In this document: positions 1 to 9,406 of the stretch, piece by piece
Layout of the letters: each line of letters opens with the position of its first letter
How positions within the stretch are numbered: position 1 is the stretch's first letter
Origin: DYEP01 sp040755615
GTDB lineage: Bacteria; Bacillota; Sulfobacillia; DUSP01; DYEP01
Assembly: GCA_040755615.1 (NCBI GenBank)
Contig: JBFMAL010000005.1
Coordinates: forward strand, 1 to 64,000
Length of the DNA: 64,000 bases
Reading direction: 5' to 3'
Program-made: the position numbers and the translations under genes
Notes under the pieces: generated by a model
The model's input: the letters and a program-made list of their open reading frames with translations, nothing else
The model's database searches: none
What the model was told of the DNA's origin: nothing

Positions 1-71
1 AGTTCGTGCGTCTGGTCTATGCGCTGCTGAGCAAAGGCCAAATCTACGCGCCGGGGCAGGTGAACATTTAA
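1..71 (+). mobile_element. IS110-family transposase, C-terminal end only
   Basis: An open frame enters from the left edge and ends at TAA 69-71. The last 22 residues (ending KGQIYAPGQVNI) resemble the conserved tail of IS110/IS116-type transposases, where an LVYALL-like helix is followed by a KGxxY segment. Only this tail is visible, so whether the element is intact depends on sequence outside the window. The family call rests on a short match and is moderate to low in certainty. Confidence 0.45.
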
Positions 72-141
72 CTACTTACCTCACTCCTCTATACTGGGAT
101 CTATTACCAGCTACCTAATTAACCTGTGTGAGTCTAGATAA

Positions 142-591
142 ACTAAGACTCCCTCAGAGGTTACCGTCGAGTACGAGATTGCAGGAGCACGACTCCCGGA
201 AGGTCATATACCTGACGAGTTCCGGACCTACCTCAAGACCTCTTCTGGTGTGTATCATGCTACGAAGCAACACGGACGGTTCTTGGACGACAATACCATA
301 CGCATGCGGTCGGCGTTCGACCGACCGGACGGGACAGGACTCACTCTCGTCGTCCCGGCACTGACCAAGCCCGAACCTGTTGAAGTCCGGTTAGACCTGT
401 CAGACGTTCCGGAATCGGTTAATATCCAGGGTAGAGGGTTCCGCCTTGAGCGTTTACTGATCGACCAGGAGCGCATCGACCTGAAACTGGTCTGGAACCA
501 GAGCCTGGGGATCTTGTCTCTCACCGGCTGGGCGGTAGTCTCACATGGAGGCAGCGTCGTTCTCCTTGGCCAACCCCTTATATCGGGTTGA
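142..591 (+). pseudogene. Orphan reading frame, probable gene fragment, function unknown
   Basis: The frame is open from just after a TAA at 139-141 to a TGA near 591 and reads like real protein (VTVEYEIAGARLPEGHIP early, then a beta-rich stretch with LTLVVPAL and VEVRLDLSD). No convincing start with a ribosome-binding site is present; a GTG at 250 is the first usable start. It looks like a C-terminal or internal piece of a secreted or surface protein cut at both ends by rearrangement. The antisense frame here only extends the broken amidase and is not meaningful. No family recognised. Confidence 0.3.
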
Positions 592-674
592 AGTCCCGGG
601 CCTGATGGCTCAACTACGATTACTCTGCAATTCAGTGCCTGGGGTTTATCCGCAAGCCTGGGCTGCCCGGGGCC

Positions 675-956
675 TTCCTGCGTCATCACTACCTCGGCGC
701 CTGCTCTCTCCAGCATATCCCTGAGTTTAAAACCAATGGCCAGTACGCTGACGTCTTCAATGCTCCTGAGGTAGGCGCCGCGCGCACCGGAGTTGCCGCC
801 GTGCCCCGGATCCACCACTATGGTCTTGCCCGCCGGGGGGCGGTCAGATCCCGCTTCAGCCGACGATGACCCTGCGAGAATCGCGAAGAAAAGCAAAAGC
901 GTCACGCCAAGAACTACCAGGCGCGAGGTGTTAGCCCTCTTTATCCTGAGCCACAC
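675..956 (-). pseudogene. Truncated N-acetylmuramoyl-L-alanine amidase (CwlD/Amidase_3 type)
   Basis: The frame starts at GTG 956, preceded closely by a GGAGAGAGGG ribosome-binding site. It encodes a basic N-terminus, a hydrophobic signal/anchor (VVLGVTLLLFFAILAG) and the start of an Amidase_3 domain with the zinc-site signature VVDPGHGG. Similarity stops at about position 675, after GAEVVMT, and the frame then runs into unrelated sequence. Roughly the last 130 residues of a normal cell-wall or cortex amidase are missing, including the second zinc histidine and catalytic glutamate, so it should be inactive. It faces the orphan fragment at 142-591 across the breakpoint. Confidence 0.7.
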
Positions 957-1299
957 CCCTCTCTCCTGCTGCAAGTTGGAGGTGCAACAGAAAAACGTGG
1001 AGATGTTTACATAATTTAATCATACTGTCAGCCGTTCACTAAATCACAAAGAAAACCTTCCAACAAGGAGTAGAATCCTTGGCAGAGGGGTCAGAGCCTG
1101 GAGTATTGAGGTTTCTGTCTGTCGTAAGACCATAAGGAGAAGCATCCGCAGCTTCAGGCATTCTTTCACAGCCCATGGAGGAATGGTCTTGTTCAGGAGA
1201 GCTAACATGGTGCTTGCTTGGCGGGCCGCAGGGTGCAGATCCAGACGACCGCCGGCGGCAAACGAACGGACCCGGATGTGGCAAGACAGAGCGGCGGAA

Positions 1300-1680
1300 T
1301 ATTCCGCTGAGATCAAGATGTGGCCCTGAGAACTCGGGATGCGCGACTAGCTCGCCTGGATCGCCTGACAAGGGTGTAACAGTCTTCCTCAAGCGTGAAA
1401 GCCTCAAAAATGTCTTCCCCAGGGTCTACCAGCCAGAAGTGGGAGATCCTGCTTTCCGGTATATCTCCATCGTGTGTATGCGGTCTTTCTTGTGGTTCGT
1501 TGGCGACAGGACCTCCACCGCCAGATCACAGGCGCCGTTGAACGCGGTCCTTCAGTATGAGCGCCGGACACAAACAGGATGTCCGGCCCAAGCACGGTGC
1601 GGTCCGTCAGTGTGACATCGAGCGGGGCAAAAAAGAGCTCGCCCTCTGGAGTAAAACTATGGAAGAACACTGGACACTAG
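1300..1680 (-). pseudogene. Frameshifted Uma2-family (DUF820) nuclease-like remnant
   Basis: Read on the minus strand, three frames in succession give Uma2-like pieces. About 1670-1560 has GELFFAPLDVTLTDR then VLGPDILFVS. About 1545-1500 has GACDLAVEVLSPTNHKKDR. About 1380-1300 has LVAHPEFSGPHLDLSGIF, the typical tail. At least two frameshifts separate them, so no intact product is possible. Uma2 proteins are PD-(D/E)XK-fold proteins often carried in many copies near mobile DNA. The sequence from 1040 to 1300 holds no recognisable gene. Confidence 0.55.
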
Positions 1681-1757
1681 TCTTCGCGTCACCCGGCTCC
1701 CGACAGCGGCGAGGGCAATCTGTCGCCGGGGGGCCACATCCTGCGGGGCCCAGACGA

Positions 1758-4244
1758 TTACACCTTCGCCTCCATCCACCGCGGCTTTATCCTGGCATTT
1801 TTGAGAAGGTTCGCGTTGGTTACCACGCTGATCGAACTGGTTGCCATTGCCAGTTCGGCGATGACAGGGTGCAAGAGTCCAAGGATCGCCAAGGGTATGG
1901 CCACCGTGTTATAGAAAAACGCCCAGAACAGGTTTTGCCGTATCTTGGCAAACGTGGCACGGGATAGCTTTACAGCAGTCACTACAGCTGCCAGATCTCC
2001 ACGGACCAAGGTGATGTCGGCTGCCTCAATCGCCACATCTGTGCCAGTACCAATAGCGATGCCGACGTTTGCCTGGGTGAGCGCGGGGGCGTCATTAATA
2101 CCGTCACCCACCATCGCCACCCTGAGTCCCTGAGCTTGAAGTCTCTGTATCTCACCAACCTTCTGATCAGGCAGTACTTCAGCAAGCACGTGAGAAATGC
2201 CCACTTGACTTGCGATAGCTTGGGCTGTCCGGTGGTTATCCCCCGTGATCATGGCCACATCGAACCCCATGGATTTCAGCTCGGATACCGCAGGCTCAGC
2301 ATCGTCTTTGAGCGTGTCTGCAATGGCCAAAACGCCCAGCAGCCGGCCTGCCAGAGAGACGCAAACCGCCGTCTTACCCTCGCTCTCCAGCTTGTCAAGG
2401 TGCGCTTCGGCCGCGGAGACATCCACACCGCGTTCTGCGAGCAGCCGCCTGCTGCCCACCAGCACCTCGCCGTCAGGCAGCTGCCCCCTTACGCCCCTGC
2501 CCGTGATGGCTTCAAAACCGTCCATTTTCGCCAGCTCAAGACCCCTTGCCCCGGCTGCCTCAACGATGGCCCGTCCCAGAGGGTGCTCCGACCCCTGCTC
2601 TACGCTGGCTGCCACAGACAGGAGCCTGTCTGCCTCTGTGTCACCGAGCGGCACCACGTCGGTCAGTCCCGGTTTGCCCTTGGTCAGGGTACCCGTTTTG
2701 TCGAATACTATCACATCCACGTCGCGCATGGTCTGGATAGCCTCGCCCCTACGGATCAGGATCCCGTTCTCCGCACCGATACCGCTGCCTACCATGATAG
2801 CTGTGGGTGTGGCCAGTCCAAGCGCACAGGGACAGGCGATCACCAGTACCGCCACGGTGGCCAAAATGGCCAGTGTCAGAGGGCTCAGACCCGCATTCAC
2901 CCATGGAAGGAACGGGTGCACGACGGATGCAACCCTACCCATAACTCCAGGCAGCACGATCCACGAGATAAATGTGAGGGCAGCCACAATTAGGACAGCA
3001 GGAACAAACACACCTGTTACACGATCAGCGAATTCCTGGATGGGGACGCGCGTGCCCTGGCATTCCTCCACCAGTTTGATTACTTGGGACAAGAACGTGT
3101 CCTTGCCCACCTTCGTCGCCCGTATCTTCAACAGCCCTTGCTGATTTACAGTAGCCCCGATCACTTCGCTGCCGGCCTGCTTGGTCACAGGCATGGACTC
3201 ACCCGTAGCCATGGATTCATCCACTTGGCTTTCGCCCTCCACCACCACGCCATCGGTGGGAATCTTCTCTCCCGGCCTCACTATCATGATGTCTCCCACC
3301 ACGAGCGCCCGCACAGGCACCTCCACCTCTCTGCCCTCACGGAGTATGCGAGCGGTTTTTGCTTCAAGTTGCACCAGCTTGCGGATAGCTTCCGATGCTC
3401 TGCCCTTTGCACGGGCCTCGATATAGCGGCCGGTTAGGTGAAATGCCATGATCATGGCGGAGACCCCGGCGTAATTTTCGATAGGAGCAAAGAAAGTACC
3501 GATCCCGGTAACAAACGCCACCAGTGTGCCCATGGCGATCAGCACATCCATGTTGGCGGAGCCATGGCTGACTGCCCTGTAGGCTGTCCTCAGCGTAGGT
3601 GCACCGGCAACAAAGAGGACCGGTATGGAGAGAAGCACCATAGCCAGGTTAAACAAGAACGGGTTTGGCCAACCGTGGCCGTGACCTCTGCCGAGCACCA
3701 TGCCGACGAGCATCCATACTGCCACCGGAGCAGTGAATCCCCACGCCATGAGTACTCGGCGACGTGCATCAGTCAGTTCCTTCAGTTCGGTTGCCTCGTC
3801 TGTGCCCGCATCTTCCTCGTCCACGTCGAACAACCTGTAGCCCGTACCTTCCACGGCGCGAAGCAGTTCACCCATATCGAACCGCTCAGGTACGTAACGA
3901 ATATGCGCACGTTCCGTAGCAAGATTGACGGTGGCGTCGGTAACACCTGAAACGCGGGCAATCGCGGTCTCCACACGTCTTGCGCACGCGGCGCAAGTCA
4001 TTCCTTCGACTCCCATAATGAGAGTGAGTTCGGGCGCCCGCACAGAGTAACCGGTGGATTCAACCGCCTTCCGGAGTGCTTCTTCGTCGGTGACCTCGGG
4101 GTCATACTGCACGTAGGCTTTCTTGCTGGCAAAGTTCACCCTGGCTTCTTTCACGCCCGGGCTGTTTTGAAGCACCTGCTCTATGCGCCTCGCACAAGCA
4201 GCGCAAGTCATTCCCTCAATTTCTAGGGTCTTTTGTTGCATCAT
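1758..4244 (-). CDS. copA: Copper-exporting P1B-type ATPase CopA
   Basis: An 828-residue P-type ATPase that would export Cu(I) across the cytoplasmic membrane using ATP. Two heavy-metal-associated domains open the protein, each with GMTCAAC (C14/C17 and C84/C87). Membrane helices follow, with the CPC metal-site motif at about 471-473, the TGES actuator motif near 348, the phosphorylation motif DKTGTLT at 515-521, the SEHPLG motif that marks P1B pumps, and GDGINDAPAL in the hinge. Length and order are normal for CopA. No CopZ or CsoR gene lies beside it. The start is ATG 4244, directly followed by a second ATG; the ribosome-binding site is weak. Silver transport cannot be excluded. Confidence 0.95.
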   Translation of the reverse strand: MMQQKTLEIEGMTCAACARRIEQVLQNSPGVKEARVNFASKKAYVQYDPEVTDEEALRKAVESTGYSVRAPELTLIMGVEGMTCAACARRVETAIARVSGVTDATVNLATERAHIRYVPERFDMGELLRAVEGTGYRLFDVDEEDAGTDEATELKELTDARRRVLMAWGFTAPVAVWMLVGMVLGRGHGHGWPNPFLFNLAMVLLSIPVLFVAGAPTLRTAYRAVSHGSANMDVLIAMGTLVAFVTGIGTFFAPIENYAGVSAMIMAFHLTGRYIEARAKGRASEAIRKLVQLEAKTARILREGREVEVPVRALVVGDIMIVRPGEKIPTDGVVVEGESQVDESMATGESMPVTKQAGSEVIGATVNQQGLLKIRATKVGKDTFLSQVIKLVEECQGTRVPIQEFADRVTGVFVPAVLIVAALTFISWIVLPGVMGRVASVVHPFLPWVNAGLSPLTLAILATVAVLVIACPCALGLATPTAIMVGSGIGAENGILIRRGEAIQTMRDVDVIVFDKTGTLTKGKPGLTDVVPLGDTEADRLLSVAASVEQGSEHPLGRAIVEAAGARGLELAKMDGFEAITGRGVRGQLPDGEVLVGSRRLLAERGVDVSAAEAHLDKLESEGKTAVCVSLAGRLLGVLAIADTLKDDAEPAVSELKSMGFDVAMITGDNHRTAQAIASQVGISHVLAEVLPDQKVGEIQRLQAQGLRVAMVGDGINDAPALTQANVGIAIGTGTDVAIEAADITLVRGDLAAVVTAVKLSRATFAKIRQNLFWAFFYNTVAIPLAILGLLHPVIAELAMATSSISVVTNANLLKNARIKPRWMEAKV

Positions 4245-4793
4245 GTGTAGCGCCTGGTGTACAAGCCCGCCTCTTGTGAAGCCGACCTCCCTGGCACCCA
4301 GGTCTTATCTCCTTTCCCGACTAGACTTGCCCGCCTAAAGCGAGCTCTCAACAGGGAGGCCTCGATCCCGGGTATTTCAACCCAAGCAGGAGAATACAAC
4401 GTTCCTTAGGCCGGATGCCAGGACGGCGATGGTAGATGTGCGCAGAACCGGCTGAACGAACTTAACCCTCTGCCACGCCTTTCACAGTGCATCCAGGTAA
4501 CCTGCGGCTGATTGCGCCTTGCGGCACACCCCTGCCGCCACATCAGCTCTTGTTTCAACTTTTCATCTCGGTTACTATCATAACTCATAAAGCTCATAAA
4601 TGTCCAAGATATAGGATGTCCAAACAGTAACGTGAACCGCTCGTCCGCTGCATGCAAGCGGAAGTCCCCTTGAGCCATGTGGAGTACGTCACACACAGAG
4701 CGTTCTCAAGGCTTCAGGCGGCTGACAAGGGGTGCTGGTAAACCCTGCAGGTCAGGTCATATTCCCATTGCATGACCTGCAAAACCCCACCTG
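4245..4793. other. Intergenic region with one long inverted repeat
   Basis: No convincing gene is seen in these 549 bases. A perfect 9-bp inverted repeat (TGCAGGTCA at 4746-4754, TGACCTGCA at 4773-4781) with an 18-base spacer lies close to the broken IS5-like transposase. It could be a terminator stem or a relic of an IS end. No clear copper-operator sequence is visible upstream of copA. Confidence 0.4.
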
Positions 4794-5474
4794 TTAGAAC
4801 ACACTCGTGATTGGAACGAGGGTTAGAGTAAAGTAGATCCGGGTAATTGGTAAGAAAAAGTGGAAGGACGAGAGACTCACGACTGAGAATTGAGATTTAA
4901 GCAAAAGAAACCAACAGCCCATGGGGGTCTCACCCTCGGCCTGTTTCACCAGACGTGTCACCACTCGAACTGTATCCGCGATTAAACCGGAGTCGGTGGG
5001 ATAGTGAATGTTGGCTTCGATTACGGTGGTGTCCACTCGCACTTTGCTACGACTTTTTAAGAGATGGTCTTCCTGTGCCTTTCTAACCAAATGGGCGTTC
5101 AGTTCTGCCATATGAGCGCTTCCGTCTGCATCTAGCCGCTTCCGGATCTTGGTCAGACTTGAGGCATGGGGCACTGGCATGTTCCAGGGGATACGACAGA
5201 ATCGGCGCCAGCTTATCCGGTCCGTGACCCAAGCACAGACCTGCCTGTCGCTGAGTCTGTACTGGTGCTTGAGTGCCGTTATGCGCAAGTAGGTTTCCGC
5301 CGGTACGGAAGGCCTCCCCAGCCGCTTGTGATACTTGTCTCGAAATGGTTCAAAGAAGCGTTCATCGTCCAACCAGGCGTCCAGTTCGGCCAAATCCTCC
5401 GGGAGTTCAAGTACCTCGGGCGGCAACAACTGCTCTAATAAGATATCTGTTGGCTCTCTTCCTGGCGGAGGCAC
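4794..5474 (-). pseudogene. IS5-like (DUF772) transposase, C-terminally truncated
   Basis: The N-terminal part matches the DUF772 domain of IS5/IS1182-type transposases: a charged start, DERFFEPFRDKYHKRLGRPSVP, then YRLSDRQVCAWVTDRISWRRFC and the DDE-proximal VRVDTTVIEANIHYPTDSGLI. Similarity ends at about 4918 (LVKQAEGETP). The last 40 residues of the frame are low-complexity sequence unlike the family. The downstream catalytic D and E are missing, so the element is dead unless complemented. Confidence 0.75.
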
Positions 5475-5639
5475 AGCATTATTCTTCCCCTCCGCCGGAA
5501 ACTGAAGTTTTCACGTTGAACCATAACCATCATAGGGATTCCCTCCTGGCATTTGTTTCCTCAAATAAACAATTCGCCACGGAGACCGGAATCCCTTGAT
5601 TTACCTGCGCTTTTATGGATCCTTGCACCTGATTTTTTC

Positions 5640-6660
5640 ATCACAATCTAGATAAGTCAAGGGAATCGAGGGTCGGGACAAGACGGGTGAAGGTTTTGTT
5701 CATAGAGGCGGACGGGCTGTGGACCGGCCGACAGGGCAGCAGGAAGCGCAAAGAGGAAACCAGGTATGCGGTTGTGCATGATGGATGGCGCGAGAGGTAT
5801 CCTGGGAGTTCGGAGTATGAGACGATACGGAGATGCGTTACATACACCCTCAGGGTTCAAGGCGGGGTTTCTGGGACAGCCTTCTTGAGAGGGTAGAGCA
5901 GGTGTACGACCTTGAAGACACGATGGTTGTCATCAATGGGGACGGGGCGGGCTGGATAAGGGAGGGCGTGGAGTCTTTCCCGAATTGCATTTATCAGCAC
6001 GATCGTTTCCACATATCCCGCGACATAAAGGGTGCGCTGCCAGAGGCATTCAAGAACAAGTCCGTTGAAGCGCTGCGCGACAACGACCTCGGGCGGGTGA
6101 TGGAGCTACTGGAGGCAGGGCTTGAGAGAACGACGGGGAAGCAACGCAAGAGGCTCGAGGTGGTGAAGGAGAATTTCAGGTCGAACTGGGAGTATATCCT
6201 CGACTATCGGGTGAGGTTACAAGCACTAGGGTATGACTGCTCGGGTTTGAGAGGTTTGGGGAGCGTGGAGTCGAACGTGGGGAATTTTAAGAGCAGGGTG
6301 CGGGCCAGGTCCTGGTCGCGCAAAGGCCTATACGCTGTGGGCAATGTACTGTTCAAAGTCATGGAGGGTTCTTTGGGAAACTACACGGGACAGGTTGTGA
6401 ACCGCCTCGACGAGCGGCTCAAGGGCATAGCGAAAGCCGGGGCTCAGGTGGTAAAGAAAGTTGTATTTGGTGAGGAACCCGGGATAAAGAAAGGCCATTT
6501 CCCCTGCCTGGACCAGGGGAACCCAAGGGTACGCAGTCATGTTCCGGCGTCTGTTGGAGGAGGGCTACGCAAACTAGAAGCAAACAGCTCGGGGTGCAGC
6601 CCACGTCCACACCCGTTCTGCTTGAACGGTAATTGTGGCTGCCCTGCCTGCATCGCTTAA
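5640..6660 (+). pseudogene. ISLre2-family transposase remnant (frameshifted, no N-terminus)
   Basis: The first frame (from about 5660) contains VKVLFIEADGLWTGRQG and VHDGWRERYPG. The second (from about 5850) continues with WDSLLERVEQVYDLEDT, VINGDGAGWIREGVESFPN and YQHDRFHISRDI, ending at 6660. Together they give the C-terminal two thirds of an ISLre2/UPF0236 transposase, with the expected DGDGA-type acidic motif. A frameshift near 5850-5880 and the missing N-terminal third make it inactive. Confidence 0.75.
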
Positions 6661-6753
6661 TTACCAGTCATCTCATAATCCAAATCACGCCCTCTTACTC
6701 AAGAAGACCCTTAACCCGGAACCTATTGACACGGACCCCTCCGGCACACTCCA

Positions 6754-6792
6754 TTGACACTTTTGGCAGCATTGTATATACTGAGTATATAC
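6754..6792 (+). promoter_or_regulatory. Promoter and twin palindromic operator of mazEF
   Basis: A sigma-A-type promoter is readable: TTGACA at 6754-6759, 17-bp spacer, TATACT at 6777-6782. Two copies of the self-complementary octamer GTATATAC (6774-6781 and 6785-6792), separated by TGA, cover the -10 box. MazE/AbrB-type antitoxins repress their own operons by binding such palindromes, so this is the likely MazE-MazF operator. The promoter is direct observation; repression is inferred. Confidence 0.75.
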
Positions 6793-6818
6793 TATGAGTT
6801 AAGTCGGAGTTGGTGGAT

Positions 6819-7064
6819 ATGATTGGAAAGATTCAAAAATGGGGAAACAGCCAGGGAGTAAGGATCCCCAAGCAGCTTCTCGCCACTGCTTCGCTCAGGG
6901 AAAACGATGAAGTTGAACTCATTGCGGAATACGGCCAAATTATCATCAAACGTTTAAGAAAGGATAAAAGCTATACCATCCAGGAACTCTTTGCAGATTA
7001 TAAAACAGAATCAACACCCGCTGAAGAAGAATGGGGCCCGCCGGTAGGCAGGGAGGAATGGTAA
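6819..7064 (+). CDS. mazE: MazE-type antitoxin (AbrB/SpoVT fold)
   Basis: An 81-residue antitoxin that should neutralise the MazF toxin encoded one base downstream and bind its own promoter. The N-terminus (MIGKIQKWGNSQGVRIPK) is the classic swapped-hairpin DNA-binding signature. The acidic tail (about 55-81, TPAEEEWG) is the usual toxin-binding part. Start ATG 6819 is chosen because GGAG at 6806-6809 is 9 bases upstream and the family starts here; TTG 6810 and GTG 6813 are in frame but badly placed. It lies among IS remnants, consistent with horizontal acquisition. Confidence 0.9.
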   Translation: MIGKIQKWGNSQGVRIPKQLLATASLRENDEVELIAEYGQIIIKRLRKDKSYTIQELFADYKTESTPAEEEWGPPVGREEW

Positions 7065-7065
7065 A

Positions 7066-7395
7066 ATGTCTTACACTCCCGCCCAGGGGGATATTATCTG
7101 GCTCAATTTTACTCCTCAATCAGGACATGAGCAGGCGGGTAAAAGGCCGGCTTTGGTTATCAGCAACGATTTCTTTAACAAGCAGACCGGCCTTGCCGTA
7201 GTTTGCCCCATCACCTCCACACAGAAAAACTATCCTCTTCATGTTAAGGCTGAGGGCTGCAAAAAAATTACTGGCTATATAATGGTGGAACAGGTAAGAT
7301 CCGTGGACTATGCATCCAGGGATGCCCGGTTTATTGAAAAAGCTCCCGGCGGTATCCTGGCTGAGGTTTTGGCGAGGCATGCCGCCTGCTTTTAG
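7066..7395 (+). CDS. mazF: MazF-type endoribonuclease toxin
   Basis: A 109-residue PemK/MazF protein that cleaves RNA at short specific sequences. The family landmarks are present: QGDIIWLNFTPQSGHEQAGKRPALVIS (residues about 7-33), with the conserved arginine of the KRPALV segment, and VVCPITST at about 44-52, with the conserved threonine region. Length is normal. It starts one base after mazE, so the two are translationally linked. It appears intact, unlike nearly everything around it. Cleavage specificity cannot be read from sequence. Confidence 0.92.
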   Translation: MSYTPAQGDIIWLNFTPQSGHEQAGKRPALVISNDFFNKQTGLAVVCPITSTQKNYPLHVKAEGCKKITGYIMVEQVRSVDYASRDARFIEKAPGGILAEVLARHAACF

Positions 7396-7399
7396 TTGT

Positions 7400-7930
7400 A
7401 GGTTGTCACATTTCCGTCCCCGCAGCTAGAGCGGCGGGGCGATGTGGCCCATGATTTCTTTGCGGTGGTTTTTGAGAATGACCACGCGGCGGTCGGCGAG
7501 GCGGGGGAGTTCCGGCGGGGAGTGGCAGCCCAGGTGGTGTAATACTTAAGAATTATAGGATCGATGGCGCGGGGGGCGCCGTCTTCTATTCCAGACGCCT
7601 TCGGCGCCCGCCTTAGCAATGATGCGGCCGGCGGTGGCTTCCATCAGGACGGTATCGAGGCGGTTGGCTGCGTCCACAAACAAGGTTCGGTCGGTCATAG
7701 CCGAGACGTACCGGCACTTCCCGCAGCACCGGGTGGCCCCCGGACATATACTCGGTCAGTGGGTAACCTTTCAGCAGGTAGAGGGCCAGCATGGCGGCGT
7801 GCTTGCCGGAGCAGGGGTCGGTGAGGTTGGATAAAGATTGGCCGCTTCTCTGGAGGCGACCCACGCCGCTTTTACGTCGCCCAAGTGAGTGTGGATCTTG
7901 TGGGTAACTCTGCTCCTGGGGGTTATCCAC
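7400..7930 (-). pseudogene. Decayed L-asparaginase II (PF06089-type)
   Basis: The minus strand gives asparaginase II pieces in different frames: LTDPCSGKHAAMLAL followed by GYPLTEYMSGGHPVL (about 7810-7710), then RLDTVLMEATAGRIIAKAGAEGVWN (about 7660-7580), then LGCHSPPELPRLADR and NHRKEIMGHIAP (about 7545-7430). These correspond in order to the NNCSGKH, lm.gGri.aKgGAeG and C-terminal kN..GeivG segments of the family. Most of the middle (about 70-80 residues) is missing and the frames are shifted. The remnant abuts the IS256 fragment. Confidence 0.65.
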
Positions 7931-8049
7931 AGATCCTCACGAACGGCATGTCCACAGGAGCATTAGCAGGAAAAGGAAATGCGGACGCGGTAGTGGCGTG
8001 AAAAAAGATGAGTACCGAGAGGTGGTTTTCCAATAGGGCGCCCGGTACA

Positions 8050-8293
8050 TTACCGACAGCGCGTCCGTAGCCAGGCAGCATCAGCCCTGCGGCTGATCGG
8101 GGCCGTGCTCATGGAAATAGACGAGGCTTGGTCAACCGGTCACCGCTACTTTGCTATGGAAGAGTACTGGCGATGGAGGGCAGGCGCTACAGCACAAGAT
8201 GCCGTGTCAATGAACGACGCGGGAAAGCCCGCAGCCTAGCGTCGGTCGCCAACTACCAGAAGAGGGCATTTTACACCAGAAATCGGACTTGAT
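8050..8293 (+). mobile_element. IS256-family transposase tail and right terminal repeat
   Basis: A frame ending at TAG 8237-8239 reads ALRLIGAVLMEIDEAW then STGHRYFAMEEYWRW, the conserved C-terminus of IS256/mutator transposases. Downstream, at about 8268-8293, the motif TTTACAC followed by AAATCGGACTTGATC has the look of the element's terminal repeat. The same arrangement recurs on the other strand at 27344-27595. Upstream sequence to about 7935 is unrecognisable, so only the 3' end of the element survives. Confidence 0.65.
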
Positions 8294-8358
8294 CGACAGC
8301 TTAGAACACGGGGGTTTTCACCTACTATATCTTGACACGGACCCGAACGAGGGCTATC

Positions 8359-8389
8359 TTGTACCGTCACTTTCCTCTTATGCTATAAT
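8359..8389 (+). promoter_or_regulatory. Putative promoter of the CoA-dehydratase activase operon
   Basis: TATAAT at 8384-8389 preceded by TTGTAC at 8359-8364 (19-bp spacer), about 85 bases before the first gene at 8474. The -10 box is perfect and the -35 weak. It sits just after the IS256 terminal repeat, so the operon's expression may have been reshaped by the insertion. Confidence 0.45.
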
Positions 8390-8473
8390 ATTCTTGCTAA
8401 AGCTAAAGCCAGGGGTCTTCCGCTGCCGTGGCGGAAAAGCGTCTTGTGTCGTTTTCCAAAAGAAGGTGAAAGT

Positions 8474-9406
8474 ATGGGGCTTGTGGTCGGGATTCCCCGC
8501 GCGCTCTTTTACTACCGCTATTACCCCATCTGGGAACGATTCTTCAGGGAACTGGGCGCCACCGTGGTATGCTCCCCTCCTACTTCAAGGGCTATCGTTG
8601 ACATGGGTGCAAGAGAATGCATAGCCGAAGCGTGCATACCTATTAAACTCTACCACGGCCACGTCGCAGCGCTGCTGGACAAGGTGGACGTGCTCTTCAT
8701 CCCAAGGCTCGTTTCCGTCAGGCCCAAAGCCGTGTTCTGCCCCAAGTTCCTGGGATTGCCGGACATGGTGAAGAACAGTTTCAAGCATCTTCCGAGAGTA
8801 ATAGACGTCCGCGTCGACCTAAGACGCGGACCGTTCGAATTGCTCCGCGTAGCAGAGGCCGTCGCGCGGTGCATCGGCGCAGGCAGGAGCCGCGCGCTCT
8901 ATGCGCTGTGGTCAGCCCTCCGTACACTGAAAAGCGGTTACCCCTCCGCACAACCGCCTGCGGAGGGAGACCTTCGGGTTGCTGTCGTGGGATACCCGTA
9001 CGAGGTGCACGACCCGTACGTAAACGTGGGTACCCTTGAGAAGCTGCGTTCTCTCGGGGTGGTCCCGGTTACCGTCGAGGACCTCTCCCAGCGTACGCTG
9101 AATAGCGCGCCTAATCCCTTGAGAAAACACCTTTTCTGGACATGGAGCGAGGACACCGTACACGCCGCGGAATATTTCTTCCAGACGAAAAGCGTGGACG
9201 GGGTCATCCACGTCACCGCCTTCGGCTGCGGCCCGGATGCGATTGTCAACAAGTGTCTTGAGATAGAAAGCAAGAAGACCGGGGCTGTTCCCTTCATGAC
9301 GCTGATGATCGATGAGCATACAGGAGACGCCGGTGTCAGGACGAGGCTTGAGGCGTTCGTTGATATGATCAGGCGACAGAGGAGTGTGGCCGGATGCCGA
9401 AGCTGA
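8474..9406 (+). CDS. Acyl-CoA dehydratase activase-related protein (DUF2229 type)
   Basis: A 310-residue protein of the DUF2229 / 2-hydroxyacyl-CoA dehydratase-related class. The opening VGIPRALFYYRYYPIW and the segment ECIAEACIPIKLYHGHV (two cysteines likely to bind Fe-S) are family hallmarks. A second domain begins near residue 165 (LRVAVVGYPYEVHDPYVN) and the C-terminus has FMTLMIDEHTGDAG and RLEAFVDM. In many Firmicutes these domains lie in one giant protein with the ATPase; here they are separate. Start ATG 8474 follows AAGGTGAAAGT. It overlaps the next gene by 13 bases. Substrate unknown; a role as electron-transfer or maturation partner is inferred. Confidence 0.8.
   Translation: MGLVVGIPRALFYYRYYPIWERFFRELGATVVCSPPTSRAIVDMGARECIAEACIPIKLYHGHVAALLDKVDVLFIPRLVSVRPKAVFCPKFLGLPDMVKNSFKHLPRVIDVRVDLRRGPFELLRVAEAVARCIGAGRSRALYALWSALRTLKSGYPSAQPPAEGDLRVAVVGYPYEVHDPYVNVGTLEKLRSLGVVPVTVEDLSQRTLNSAPNPLRKHLFWTWSEDTVHAAEYFFQTKSVDGVIHVTAFGCGPDAIVNKCLEIESKKTGAVPFMTLMIDEHTGDAGVRTRLEAFVDMIRRQRSVAGCRS

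Noticed and set aside
1040..1300. Overlapping short frames downstream of the Uma2 remnant
   Set aside because: Several frames of similar length but none with motifs or a translation start.
2136..3144. Long plus-strand frames opposite copA
   Set aside because: They are antisense shadows of a well-conserved ATPase, caused by high-GC codon bias; they have no family resemblance.
4406..4696. 96-codon minus-strand frame in the copA intergenic region
   Set aside because: No ribosome-binding site, no family, composition unlike the flanking genes.
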